Source: Rotaria macrura (taxonomy: Eukaryota > Rotifera > Eurotatoria > Philodinida > Philodinidae). From it: a stretch of DNA of 64,000 nucleotides. The DNA is taken from positions 62,001 to 126,000 of the forward strand of contig OENT01000357.1 of assembly GCA_900239685.1 (NCBI GenBank), read 5' to 3'. This document shows, piece after piece, positions 1 through 12,100 of the stretch (position 1 is its first letter; each line of letters starts with the position of its first letter). Position numbers and translations under genes: made by a program. The notes under the pieces are model-generated. The model was not told the origin of the DNA, did no database searches, and saw nothing but the letters and a program-made list of their open reading frames with translations.

Positions 1-1483
1 CTTTGAATCTTTTCTTGTAGTGTACCTTCGAAAGTTTCACTTCTTCACAGAAATGATCGATGGAATAAACCGATAAATAAATTTTACAACAACCGCTTCT
101 TGATTACTTGAAAAACGTTACCGTTTCTTTGTGGTATTTTAAAATCAACAAAGTAATCCATCTTTTAGGATATTATGATAGTCCACACAATCGTTAGATA
201 TGATTCTTTGTGGTTGTCCGAATACGGAAAAATTATTTGTGTGAGCACTGACTTAGCTGGGTCATAATGTGACGTGCATCTAAATTTAACGTATAATGAA
301 AGAAATTCCTCCACTATGATTTTCATTGGTATCCTTTGAAAATTATTAGCATGGATAATTTAAAAATATCCAATGATGCATTCAATACTAGGTAATATCT
401 AAAGACTGTCTCAAAAGTATTGTGGTCGCTTTCTTCTTCCGAATCTTTCGAACACTTAAATAATTGTAAAGTGCTATAAAAGACACAGACGACCAATAAT
501 ATGAAAAACAAAACCTGAGTATATTTCAAGTGCTCCTCTTCTTTTTTTTTTGATTGAAAATATCAAATGATTTTTATGATTATACTCTTACTAAGATCGA
601 TGTCAAACGAACGAGCGTTGTCGAGAAAAATATACCCATGTTTTACACTTGTACATCGTCATCTTATCAGTAAATTTACTCAGAGAAAAAATATTGAAAT
701 TTAGAATCTTCTCAAATTTTCAAACAACTGAGAGAAAATATTTTTCATTGAACAGAATAGTTCACTAGTTAAAAGAGTTAGTTAGAACATTTACATTGTT
801 CCAATTTTTTACCAAAATAATAGCTCGATTCTACAGAAGCAACTATGTTTAGTTGTTATGATTATATGGCGTTGGGCATCTCTATTTTTTTAAGAAAAGC
901 TCTGTCCTAAATCCTTGAAATGCATATAAAAATGTCTCAGTTTTTGATATCGAATCTTTAATCATATTTGCAAATTTTAGTTGGTTTATTTTTCAGCAAG
1001 TTTTGAGTTTTATGCACCTGTCAAATATTTCCTTGAAAAACAATGTTTATGACGTGCAATAGAATCATTTATGTTTATCGAATGCGATTGCTAAATTTTT
1101 TTAGGAATTAATTTCAAGTATTTGAACGAATCGAAATAAAGAGGGACCTTTCACTGTGTGACAACCGTTCTCTATATAACATCAACACATTTAGCATAAA
1201 AAAATGTCGTGTTGACTTGTGTTTCTTATTAAGAGTTTATTTACTGCATTTATAATACAGGAAATCGATGGGAATAATATATTACTCTTCTCGATTTTAT
1301 CTGCACTATTTGTGTTCCTTATTATTATTTTTGTTTTTGTTAGAGAATAGCATATACGTGCATAGATTTATAATGTAATTCACTTGCTGTACGATATGAA
1401 GTGGACCTTCTTTTTATATGCTGATTTAGTTTAAATAAAATAATCTTTCGGTTAACATTGGTTTCTGTTAGAAAAAGAGAACA
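1..1483. other. AT-rich stretch with no gene seen
   Basis: No reading frame here resembles a known protein, and no exon chain with matching phases was found. The longest frame, about 68 codons on the minus strand near 323-529, has one hydrophobic stretch but no recognisable family. A pyrimidine-rich acceptor-like site (gtttctgttag, ending about 1471) lies just before the receptor ATG and could be a 5' UTR or trans-splice acceptor. Confidence 0.5.
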
Positions 1484-2491
1484 ATGTCATCACATGAAGT
1501 AATCGGTTCAATGTCGAGATCTATTCTCATATGTATTATTTTAAAAAGTATTATCAAATACGTTTTATCTTTATGTATCATTATAATTAACATGCTTCTT
1601 ATTGTGAGCTTACTTGTCATAAGACGTCTTCGTACAACACAAAATCTACTTCTAATAAATGTATGTATTTCCTGTATATACTTTTCGCTTTCATGTATTT
1701 TCTCAATCAGCTTAACAATATCGATTCTTTACAATCAACATGTAAATTCGTACTTATGTCAACTTGTTGGATTTCTTGTTATATCAAGTTCTCATTGTGT
1801 GATGCTTTCGTATACATTGGTTGCGTTCGCTAGATTTCTATCAATTATTTATCCATTTGATAAACGAATTACAACAATACGCTACATCAGAATTTATTTG
1901 ATATTAAAATGGATATTAGCTTTTCTTTTCCCAAGTATAAGTCTAATTCTACCCCATCAACAGATTATATTCCAAGCCAAAGCTAAACTTTGTATTCTAA
2001 AACAACAATCACCATTGTTATTTATCTATTTTTTTACTGGTTATATTATCCCTTTGATTCTTATATCATTAATGAATCTCGTCACTTATTTAAATGTAAC
2101 TCAATCACGACAGTTGCTTTCTCTATCTCGAACGAAACAATGTCGTTTGAATAGACGTAAGCGTAGAAATTTACGTCTACTAAGACAATTTTCATTCTTT
2201 ACAATTATTTTTGTTCTTGGTTGGACACCATTCATAATAATTGAAGTGCTTGATAAATACGACAAATTTCATGATATGACCTACATACTTACACTAATTT
2301 TACCATCAATTTGCATTTTAATTGACAGCAACGCTTTATTATATTGGAATAAAACTATTCATCATCAAACTCAATTATGGTGGCATTCGTTAATAAAGAA
2401 AACTCAAAGGATCAATCATATACGTCACAATCCTAAACTTGATCATGACTTATTTTCAGTTGACACCAACGCAAATATGTCAACCATTTAA
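1484..2491 (+). CDS. Rhodopsin-like (class A) 7TM receptor, single exon
   Basis: A 335-residue uninterrupted frame with seven hydrophobic segments at roughly residues 25-48, 56-80, 95-117, 135-155, 178-200, 232-255 and 265-288. A Cys before TM3 (in SYLCQLVGF) could form the usual disulfide to extracellular loop 2. The end of TM3 reads ARFLSIIYP where the family usually has DRY. TM6 ends FVLGWTPFII, close to the usual CWxP. TM7 has DSNALLYW where NPxxY is usual. The third loop and the C-tail are rich in Arg and Lys. The ligand cannot be told; it is probably an orphan peptide- or amine-type receptor in the plasma membrane. The gene has no introns, unlike most neighbours. An AATAAA lies about 180 bp after the stop. 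Confidence 0.85.
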   Translation: MSSHEVIGSMSRSILICIILKSIIKYVLSLCIIIINMLLIVSLLVIRRLRTTQNLLLINVCISCIYFSLSCIFSISLTISILYNQHVNSYLCQLVGFLVISSSHCVMLSYTLVAFARFLSIIYPFDKRITTIRYIRIYLILKWILAFLFPSISLILPHQQIIFQAKAKLCILKQQSPLLFIYFFTGYIIPLILISLMNLVTYLNVTQSRQLLSLSRTKQCRLNRRKRRNLRLLRQFSFFTIIFVLGWTPFIIIEVLDKYDKFHDMTYILTLILPSICILIDSNALLYWNKTIHHQTQLWWHSLIKKTQRINHIRHNPKLDHDLFSVDTNANMSTI

Positions 2492-5400
2492 TGGAACCGT
2501 TTCTACAAAGTTATGTGCCCTTTTTTTGCATATTACTTACAAATATATATATATATATACATGCGTGTCAAAATTTATAATTTTATGTTAACTGTAAATA
2601 GTTGTCTAAACACAGATAAAGAAAAAAACAAATTTGTTTGGTTTTTGCTTTGTCATTAAGCCTTATTGTAAATAAAGACTTCATCATTTATTTTTTAACA
2701 TAAGAAGTTATTTCATTTCATCGTTTTTATGTTGTTCTTTTTGTATTTGGTTTCGTTTGACGACTTCGACAATTCTTTTAACTCATATTCGACGTGATCC
2801 ATTGAAAACATTAAATAAACATACTCTTTCACTTTCAATTCTCTAATCTTTATTCCACTCGATGAAAATTGACGCTTGACTAAATGATAAGAATTTGATG
2901 AATCTTCAGAAAAAACATAATCGATTTTTTCATTATATTGAAATAAGAGATATTCTTAGAAAAGTATCTAAACTAGCACTATTTCATAGTAATGATGAGT
3001 AATCATTAAATCCACATTTAGCTAATTTAAATTATTGGTCAATGCTTGTTCTAAAGAAAAGCATACCTGTAAGTTACGTTTATTCTAGACGAATTTATTC
3101 AATGATGAAACAAAATACGTCAAACATACTTTTATTAGTATTATAGTTATTGTTTATTGTTCGCATTTCATTATTATCATTGATGTGGTAGTTCGAGTAG
3201 TATTTAGTTGAAAAAAATTACACTTAAATATTTCGGAAAAATTTACTTTAGTTTTCTTATTTGAGGAACGACTCACACCGATAATTTGCTTAGATATCAT
3301 TGAATACGTACAGTTACGATAGGAACCAATGTATTTCATCGAAAGTTCAATTTTAGTCCAATGAACTTTGTACTTGTTCATCACGGTACATTTAGATTAC
3401 AGTACACACTGTCATGTAAACCTAAACCAAAAATTAGCATGACAATCCCGAATAATAAGAACTATAGGACGCGAAGCCTTATAAAAAGAAATCTACTGTT
3501 TGTTAACACTAGCTCTTCTTAATTATTTTGCTAGTAATATTGAACAAATACGCCTACATATTTATATTGTTTGAAGACAGGAAGGCATACTACGTCGCGT
3601 AGTGGACTCACTGAATAAGCAATAATATGACTGTAAGGAGAAAAACAAGGAATAAATAATAAACAGATCATCGCTACGGCAGTTAAGCCATGAAAAAGAA
3701 GGGATGTTTCAGAAATTCTCAAACAATTTTTAAACTCACCGTTCTCGCAGTCGAAAAAAAAAGAACAGTCTGAATCTTAGACAGTTTATTGCAAATATAT
3801 ACAATCGAATAGTAGTCCAGTATGATTCAATCAACGCTGATTGCTGAATGAAAAATTTGTTAGGGACGAACTGCTATAATTTCCTGTTTTTTAAACACTG
3901 TATCTAAACACTGCAACATTTATTATGGAAACCGAAAGATAATTATTACAAAGTTTTCTTTGTCAATCTGAAAATTCAACTTGAATAGCAATCATAAATC
4001 GTTTAATAATCAAAGTATAAAACATATTACAAGAGAAACTACGAAGACGAGAATATGACGATGTTGATCAAATGAAAAACGACATCGAAAATAAATGAAA
4101 TCCATTTAATATTTCCTTATACCAACGAATAATAGAAAAACTATGAGCGCGATGAAAATGACTTATTGATAGAAAATTTGCAATGAAATCCAGCAACACT
4201 TATACAACCATTGATTTTGTTTGTCGTTAACACTTTTTATTCTTTTTCAAATAATAGCTAAATTGACCAGTAAAATTAAAGTACAAAGGCAGTGTCGCTA
4301 CAATTTAATCCTCCGAAGTATTACGTGTAGAACTCAAACTTTGTGTAGTCGTGTTGCACTAAATATTTGTAATAATATGCTGCGGTTTCGAAGAGTTTCA
4401 AAACTTCTGAAATTTTCTTAATACATATATCTAGGATATATACATACCGCATTTGGAACAGGTGTTTATTACCATTCTATTTAACGTTATTCGATGCAGT
4501 GACTATTACACAAATTTTGTACAACAATCCAGACAGTTATTTCAATAAATACATTGACTCGTTCTATTCGATGTTAAATCTTGATGTTAATCGATGGCAG
4601 ATAGAATTCTGATGGAATAGACGTTGGTATAGATGAAAATCTAATGTTTACTTCGAGAGGAGATACAGCTAAGCATTTTCGATGTTCTTTATAATTACTT
4701 TATGACGAATATGTTTTACCAGCAGTTATTAGATTCTTGTAAGAGTATAGACAATTTTATGTACACATAGACTGTCATTATTATTTTTTCACTAAAATAC
4801 ATAGATAATAAAATGAACACTATCATTTACTTCAAAATTTATTTATCAATAAAGGTGCTACATGCTACAAAAAAAATGAAGGAAAATTGGTATCGTCTAA
4901 AAATTTGTATACGATGATATGAACTTTGATAGGAGAGTTCATTTTATTGAGCGTAGAAACTAAAGTAATTAAGTTTCGTTTGACACAGACCCTAATGTCA
5001 AGTTTCAGCAGGTTAAGAAAATCTAATTTTTAAATTCTTGCATACTTTCGACATATATTCCTAGTTGATAATTACATGCCAAACTATTGGTGATCGATAA
5101 TCCATCTTTTGAGAATAATTTTTTACTAATTTAACTTACATCAATTATATACAACATCAGCTCAATATGATTCGTCGAAGGATCTTAATTGTACTTATAC
5201 ATGTGAATACGTAGCAATGCTAAATTGTAGAATATTTGAACGTGCTTGTACTTGTTCAGTTGTCCAATTTTTTGATTCATCTGCTATTGGTCATTAAATT
5301 AATTTTTATTCTAAAAAACTACTTGTTTATGCTATAATTTAATTCAATGTTGAAACTACAGTGTTAATCATGAATGCACATCTCGTTGCAACCGATGTGA

Positions 5401-6081
5401 TTCATCAAAAGGTTTCAAACATCTCGAGCGGACATTGTAATATTACTATTCAACACAAAATGACAATTTAAATATTCAAACATGCATTCAACAAATTGCT
5501 CTTTCTCTTTAAGATGGATTCGTATGTTTCTAAACTCGGTATTAACACGATGCTGTACGAAGATTGGATGCATGAATTTCGATGATAACTTTTCATTTGT
5601 TGTTGTTTTGTTCCCATAAGATAGTCAATTATGTATGAAATAGTGGTTCATGTTCAGCATTGACTATATATATATTTATATGTGCTTATTCACTTAAGAG
5701 TGATGTGGGTACATGCGCTTGTTACCCAACATCCGCCAATCGAGTGACTTTGAGTACGACTTATTTAGCATCTGGATAAATGTTCCATCTCGCTTCCAGT
5801 TTTTTTTCTTCGTATGTGATGGTTAATATATGATTATATTTTGATTTGATTATGCTTATGTCTGTTGAATAGATGTTTCTGGCAAATTTACTCCTGAGTG
5901 TTCGCATGATGTTTAATGAGCCATATTTTATATATGCGTCGCGGATATCATTGATGATTAATATGATACAGAAATAAAAAAGAGAAGATTGACGAGATAA
6001 CCGAGAATCGACGACGTATATAGACAAATTACTTTTTATCTCAATAGTTGTATGTAACGCATATTCTCTTGAATCAAAGGA
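2492..6081. other. Intergenic region, no supported gene
   Basis: The first 200 bp are the likely 3' UTR of the receptor, with an (AT)n run near 2543-2560 and an AATAAA near 2672. Beyond that I see only short chance frames. The longest, 88 codons on the minus strand at 5761-6027, matches nothing I recognise. Confidence 0.45.
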
Positions 6082-7280
6082 ATGGCTGACAAGCTCATCT
6101 TGTGCATATCTATAGTTCTAATATTGAACTTGTTTTGGATTTATGGAGCTGCTGGTGGTACACGTGATCAGGTAAAAGTTCACAATATAGAGATCTAGTT
6201 TTTGAACATTGAATGCATTCACTGTCAATAGCTTTTACTGGCAAATTTCAAAGCACAACTATCGAAAGCCCGTACATTGAAACAAGCTCTTGCAATATAT
6301 GCTGATACCAACGTGAGAAATAAACACCAAGTAGCAATGCAAAGTAAAATCTCGATATGCAATCACGCTTTTCTTTCTTTTTTCAATATTTCATATGCTT
6401 TTCTTTTCTCTACAAGCTGATCTACGTAAAATTGAAAGAGACATAAATACTCAATTGACCAATTTGGACATATCGAAAGGTTTCTATATGAATTAGTGAT
6501 CTATTTGAGTTCGATTTATACTTTTTGATTTGTTCGATAACTTATTTCTAGATGAAAAAATCATTTCATATATTAATGGTGGCTGCTTACCTCGTATTAC
6601 ATGTGTTCCAGTTTACGCTCAACAAACCACAACAGGTGGCATTGTCTTTCCCATTTGTGTTGAAGTTCATCGATGTTCTGGTTGTTGTCAAGAAACACAA
6701 TTTTCATGTGAACCAACAAAAATTGACTATGTGTCATTCAGTCCGGTAATCAGATTTAGTTCTGATAGTCATTTAAAAATTATCATAAATTCATTATTAT
6801 TATTCAGATCATTAAATTCGAACATGGTGAAGGATCTGGTTCACCTGTAACTGCATTACAACCGTTCAAAACAGAAAATCATACGGAGTGTGCATGTCAA
6901 TGTAAATTGAAAGACGATGCATGTCCAAGTAATGGACAGGTATTTATTCGAAGAACGAAAAAACATCGATGGACATAGTTTTTTTTTTATCATTGACAAA
7001 CTTTCTTCAGGTATTGGATCGTGACTTATGTCGATGTAGAGAACAAGCTTGTTTTCCTCAATGTCAAGCAATGCAACGTTGTCAACAGCTCAGTATCCAA
7101 GAGAAACCATCATGTGTATGTAAAAGACCGATTCCAGGTCAAAATGGCGCTTATTCATGTCCATCAGGTTATCAGCCAGATGCTCGTTGCAAGTACGTTT
7201 TATTTTTATCCTGTTAATCATTCTATCTGATTCGTTGTTTTCTTTGATTCCTTTTTAGGAAATGTATGAAGTATTCATGA
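6082..7280 (+). CDS. Secreted PDGF/VEGF-domain growth factor, copy 1
   Basis: Seven exons: 6082-6171, 6232-6343, 6417-6479, 6552-6745, 6808-6939, 7011-7192 and 7259-7280. All have GT..AG introns and the phases join. Exon 1 encodes a signal peptide (Met, basic residue, then LILCISIVLILNLFWIYG). Exons 2-3 encode a short Lys/Gln-rich helical propeptide. Exon 4 carries the core of the cystine-knot domain, including HRCSGCCQETQFSCEP, the typical PDGF/VEGF signature. Exon 5 ends with CACQCK, the last knot cysteines. Exons 6-7 form a Cys-rich tail (LCRCREQACFPQC, CVCKRP, CKKC), as in VEGF-C/D or insect PVF tails. It probably signals through a receptor tyrosine kinase. It lies 309 bp before a paralogue with the same structure. 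Confidence 0.85.
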
Positions 7281-7589
7281 AGATGAAAGACAGAAAGAAA
7301 AATAAATATTCTCATGACAGTTATTTGTTATATGATATTATGTATAATATAGAAAAATAAATAAATAAATATCTATGTAAATGTATACAAATCATAGAAA
7401 AAAATGCGAAGTATCATGAGTCAGTAGATGATAATTGTGTTATTTATCATTCGTAGATCATGCGATATCCACGTATATCTCTTTATATATATGTCTGTGT
7501 GTGTTTGTGTGTGAGATTCATCTCATAGCAGACAGTTTTCTATAAGATAGAAGATATATTTATTTTCCTGAAACAAATATCCAAGCACG

Positions 7590-8763
7590 ATGAAAATACA
7601 TTTATTAATAGTGATTCTTGTAATTTTTTTGAATACTTTTATACATTGTGATGAGGTATGGATGTCGACAAATGAAATTTTTAAAAATGAAAAAGAAACT
7701 CAATCTCTTATTTTATTCAGAAACAGTATCAACAAGCAGAAGTTCGTGCACGTTTAGCACAAGCGAAATCTATTCAAGAAGTTTTGATCATACTCAAAAG
7801 TTCAAGCAATCAAGGGCGTCTATGTATGTATTTTACTGGTTCAAGGAGTTTATCTGAATTGAACAATATGTGTTGTTTTTGTTTTTTGTGTCAGCCATGA
7901 TTTCTATGGATGCACTGAAAAAAGAACAGCAAGCGATTCATACAGCTGCTGAACAGATCAAAGCAGGTATTGAAACAAACAGGTTGAAAATTCATCTCTT
8001 TTAGTTCATATTTTATCGTATTTGTAGATCAGAATCCGACTATCGAGCCTAAGAACGGTGGTTGCGATCCTCGTGTTATCTGTGAAGAGGTACCTGTTGA
8101 TCGCAGAGTAGGTCATAATACGGTATCTTATCCACAATGTCTTGAAATACATCGATGCGGTGGCTGTTGTCAAGAGGCTCAATTTACTTGTGTACCTGTT
8201 CGACAAGAACCAGTGACATTTAGTCCAGTTAGTAACAAGAAAATAATAATATTATCTTTTGCATTTATATTCATATGTAGAATTATTTCTATTTAGTTAT
8301 TATTAATTTCTTTGGACGATATAAGTCGGTACGAGGTTAATCGTCCTCTAACATTAATGAATCATACACAATGTCAATGTAAATGTAATAAGAAAGACGA
8401 CGAATGTCATCGAGAAGGCAAAGTAAAACTGCTATTTTGATTTCAAATCTAGATTTAAAACACAATCTTTCTTTTCGTTTTGTATCAATCAGATACTTGA
8501 TTCAATATTATGTCAATGTATTCAACCACGTTGTTCACCTGAATGTTTGATATCATCAACATGTTCAATTGTGCCTGGTAGTAGTACGCCAAAATGTACA
8601 TGTCGTCGTCGTATACAAGGACAAGCAAGCAATTATTGTTCAAATGCTAATCAACGACCAAACCACATGTGCACGTAAGGATCAAAATTTCATATGTTAG
8701 ATGTATATTTTAATATAGAATTTCTTTTTCGTTTTCAGACGATGTGAAACATTTTATGGTTAA
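7590..8763 (+). CDS. Secreted PDGF/VEGF-domain growth factor, copy 2
   Basis: Seven exons: 7590-7655, 7721-7823, 7895-7966, 8028-8227, 8297-8422, 8493-8674 and 8739-8763. Intron phases match copy 1 (0,1,1,0,0,2), and exon 6 is exactly the same length (182 bp) in both. A signal peptide (LLIVILVIFLNTFIHC) is followed by a helical segment. The cystine knot includes HRCGGCCQEAQFTCVP and CQCKCNKK, and the Cys-rich tail includes LCQCIQPRCSPEC and KCTCRRR. The first Cys of the knot is in NGGCDPRVICEEV. The pair is an old tandem duplication: architecture is kept but most non-Cys residues have diverged. The exon 2 donor (CTAT|gtatgt) is my least certain splice site. Confidence 0.83.
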
Positions 8764-9170
8764 AAAAATAGTTGAGGAACTTATCAACGTAGTTTTATGT
8801 TCAAAAAAAAAACAATGACAAAAATGTTTGCCTCTGTTTTTGAATAAATGAACGACTCATTTCCATTGATTTGGGTTGAATTCTCGCGTAAAATAATGAA
8901 AAAATAAATAACATTAACAGATATATTGATGTTCTTCTGTTCAACTGATTACATCATGGGATAGCCAGTTGCACAATAAATCTGTAAATTCTTTTTGGAA
9001 TAGATGTGCGTCAGGAAAGAATTTCGTATACAATCAAGAAAACAAAACAAAATGGAGAAGAAGACAGTGAAATAATAAATATAAAAAAAAGGATATAGAA
9101 AGCATCGAATTAGAAAACCGAGTTTTGTTGGAACGAGGAGCTTATGAACGTGGCTAAATGAATAGTTAGA
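8764..9170. other. 3' ends of two convergent genes
   Basis: About 400 bp between the stop of the second growth-factor gene (+) and the stop of the esterase gene (-). It is A-rich and has AATAAA-like signals on the plus strand near 8841 and 8904. No coding potential was seen. Confidence 0.5.
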
Positions 9171-12100
9171 TCAATTGTCATCATTAGACGTTGTCATGGT
9201 TATTGAATATCGATTATCTCCTTGAACGGTCGTAGGTGGTGTTTCAGGACGAGAACTTAATCGAACCTACAGTTAATGTCAAGTATAAATGTATTTCTAG
9301 CATTCTTAATAATTAACACATACACGTCTCCTATTATAACGTCTCAAACCACCACCACCACCGCCAACAACATTAGTAAACCATCGATTGTTTGAATGTG
9401 ATACTTTTTTCAAGCGAGGTTTCGTATTACTCGAAATCGAGGTGTGTGAATCTTCAGTATTTGTTGTTTCTAGAAATTCATTGTAAAATGTTGTGATATC
9501 ATATGAAAAAGTTCAAAGAAAATTTTTATTTTACCTATTTCATCTTCATCGTCTCCATTAATATCATCATCCTCGTCATAATCATCTTTTGGTGGTTCAC
9601 GTACACGTGTTATCAACTCAGCCAGATCGATAAATTTCGTTCCCCCTGATTCTTGTTTACGCTATGAAAAAGTTTTAAAACGATATCATTATGTCTATAA
9701 AAGAATAATATATGTTCATCATTACCACTCTCAGTTGTTTTTCTCTAGCTGAATGAAGTTTTTGTTTAAGGAAAACAGCATCATATGATTCTAATCTCGA
9801 CCAACCATGAAAGACAGCTTTTCCATGATGATAACCAACTTCCTAAAAACAGAACAATATATTTCTTTTGTTCTTTACACTAATGAGACTAGTTCTCTTC
9901 TTCCTCACAGTTCAACTAGTTACAGTATACAGGCTGAATATCGAAACATTCGTGTACGTACAATTGAATCAAGAATGTAGCTAAGAAATACAGCTACATA
10001 TTCATAACTTACTTGACAAAGAGAAGTAGAATTGATGCTACTCAATGATAACTAGAATCCTTTTTTGTCTTTCATAACTTTTACACGAGCAAACGCTAAT
10101 AGTAGTTTCTCAGTATGTCATTATTTTGCGTTGCTATGATGTACTAGGTGCCAACGAAGCCGATCTTATTGATATGCAGAGTTCCTTTCGACTACTGTGT
10201 ATATTGAAAATTACAGATCAATGATAGTTCATGATGAATATTTGGAATTTTAAAAAAAAGCGCTATCCAAAGTTGAATATTATGAATAAAGGCCAGACTT
10301 CTGATAGATGATAAAATATAAAGAATAATTCATATGTACGAAAAGAAACGTACTCTAATGTTAATACATCACGTTTTTCAAGTTAAAAGACTATCAAAAT
10401 TAGATAAGATCAATCATGATTCTTTTTTTTAAGAACTATTCAAGAATTCATCGTTCGATTTCTCTACAGATCTCAATGAATTATAGAACAGACACACACA
10501 CTCATCTTCAGTTGTGAAGTTCATGTGACAAGCAAAATTCAGTCGGCCAGACACCGTCGTCCATCGCTGTCGATAATAAAATGTAATATACGTACTCGAA
10601 TTTCATCAAATAGGCCAAATTGTAATGTTCGATAGCGATCGATTGGTGGACGTAAATATTCACAATAGCTTGAGTTTTTTACTATTTCTAATTGTCGTTG
10701 ACATGAAACATAAGCAAGACGAGTTTGAATTTCACTCAATTCAGGAATTTTAAGTGGCGCTGACCAAATATTCCAACGTTTATATAAAATCCACCAACCT
10801 AAATTTTCAGTTTTTACTTTGTCTTTCTTATGAATTCAAATTTTTCTTTTCTTTTTATTCATACCAGAAAGTCGGTCACCAAAATTATAAAAGTTTTGTT
10901 CATCTTGAGCACCAACATCAACAGCAAGTACAGTATGTGCACCAAGTTTATACATCACATCGGCTAAAACATTTAGTTTATTGTATTTGAAATTTTTCTC
11001 GAATTGTAATCACATCGATTCTTGGACAGTTTATCGGATTCAAATATTTACAAAAAAAAGTAATTCCACTACAGATGATAGTTATGACTTCAAAATATTA
11101 GTAAGTTGAATTTAAATTCGGATTAGTCAAATATAATCTTATGATATTCGATTCAAAGTTTCGAGAGCGTAAGAATTGCCATTCTATGCCAAAATGTTGA
11201 AAGAGAAATTATGAATAGTTTTAGTTTTCTTTTTCCATATGAGATGCTTATTGACACTTCAAATGAACCGTTCTGTATTCATAGAGTCACAGTCTGTGAC
11301 TCACAGAGCTGCACATTTATCGCTTAATGAAAGAGTATAATAGTTGCCTATGCTGGCACTGCCTATCTACTAGGCTTATTCGTTCGAGTTCGAGTAAAAC
11401 AAAAAAAATAGAGTTTGAAGATCGTCTTAACTTGTCTCTGTAGGCATGCAATGATTGATTCATTTAATAATACACACTTTTACGTGTGTTTGTACGAGTT
11501 AATATGCATATGTGAACTGGTGAATCTTAAACTTGACAAATACTCATTATGAATTCAAAATCCATGCTTGTATGAGTTACTGAAAATCAAACATAAATTT
11601 CATAGCTTGTTAACTCGGATCCATACTCCATCGATCTCTTTCAACAATCGGATGATCCTTGTTTCTCGGATGGTACAAAAATGAAATGCGCTCAATGAAA
11701 GTTCATAGTGTTAAAACTTGGTTCATTTACATGGAGGTATAACATTGAGGCAAAAAAATGATTTCAATGCCAAAATCTTACCCGGCAAATTATTTACATA
11801 TCCACCATCAAGTAATAGATGTCCATCATTTGGATCACATAATCTATGAGACCAAGAAAAAAGCCGAGTTTTGTAATCAATCATCTTTGAACAATAAACT
11901 TACGGCGGAAAATAACCCGAAAGACTCATTGATGCTCTAACATAGCGCCATAATGATCCTATATGTACAGAATGAAGAAAATGTATTCTCAAAGAATGTT
12001 CGAAAAAAAGAGCCTAAACGTCAATTATCACCAGAAAAAAGACGTATGATGTGTTCGAGAAAACTGTCCAAGAATCTGTGATATAGAAGAAAAAACTTCA

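Noticed and set aside
5761..6027. 88-codon minus-strand frame before the growth-factor genes
   Set aside because: No recognisable motif, no phase-compatible neighbour exon, and composition typical of AT-rich chance frames.
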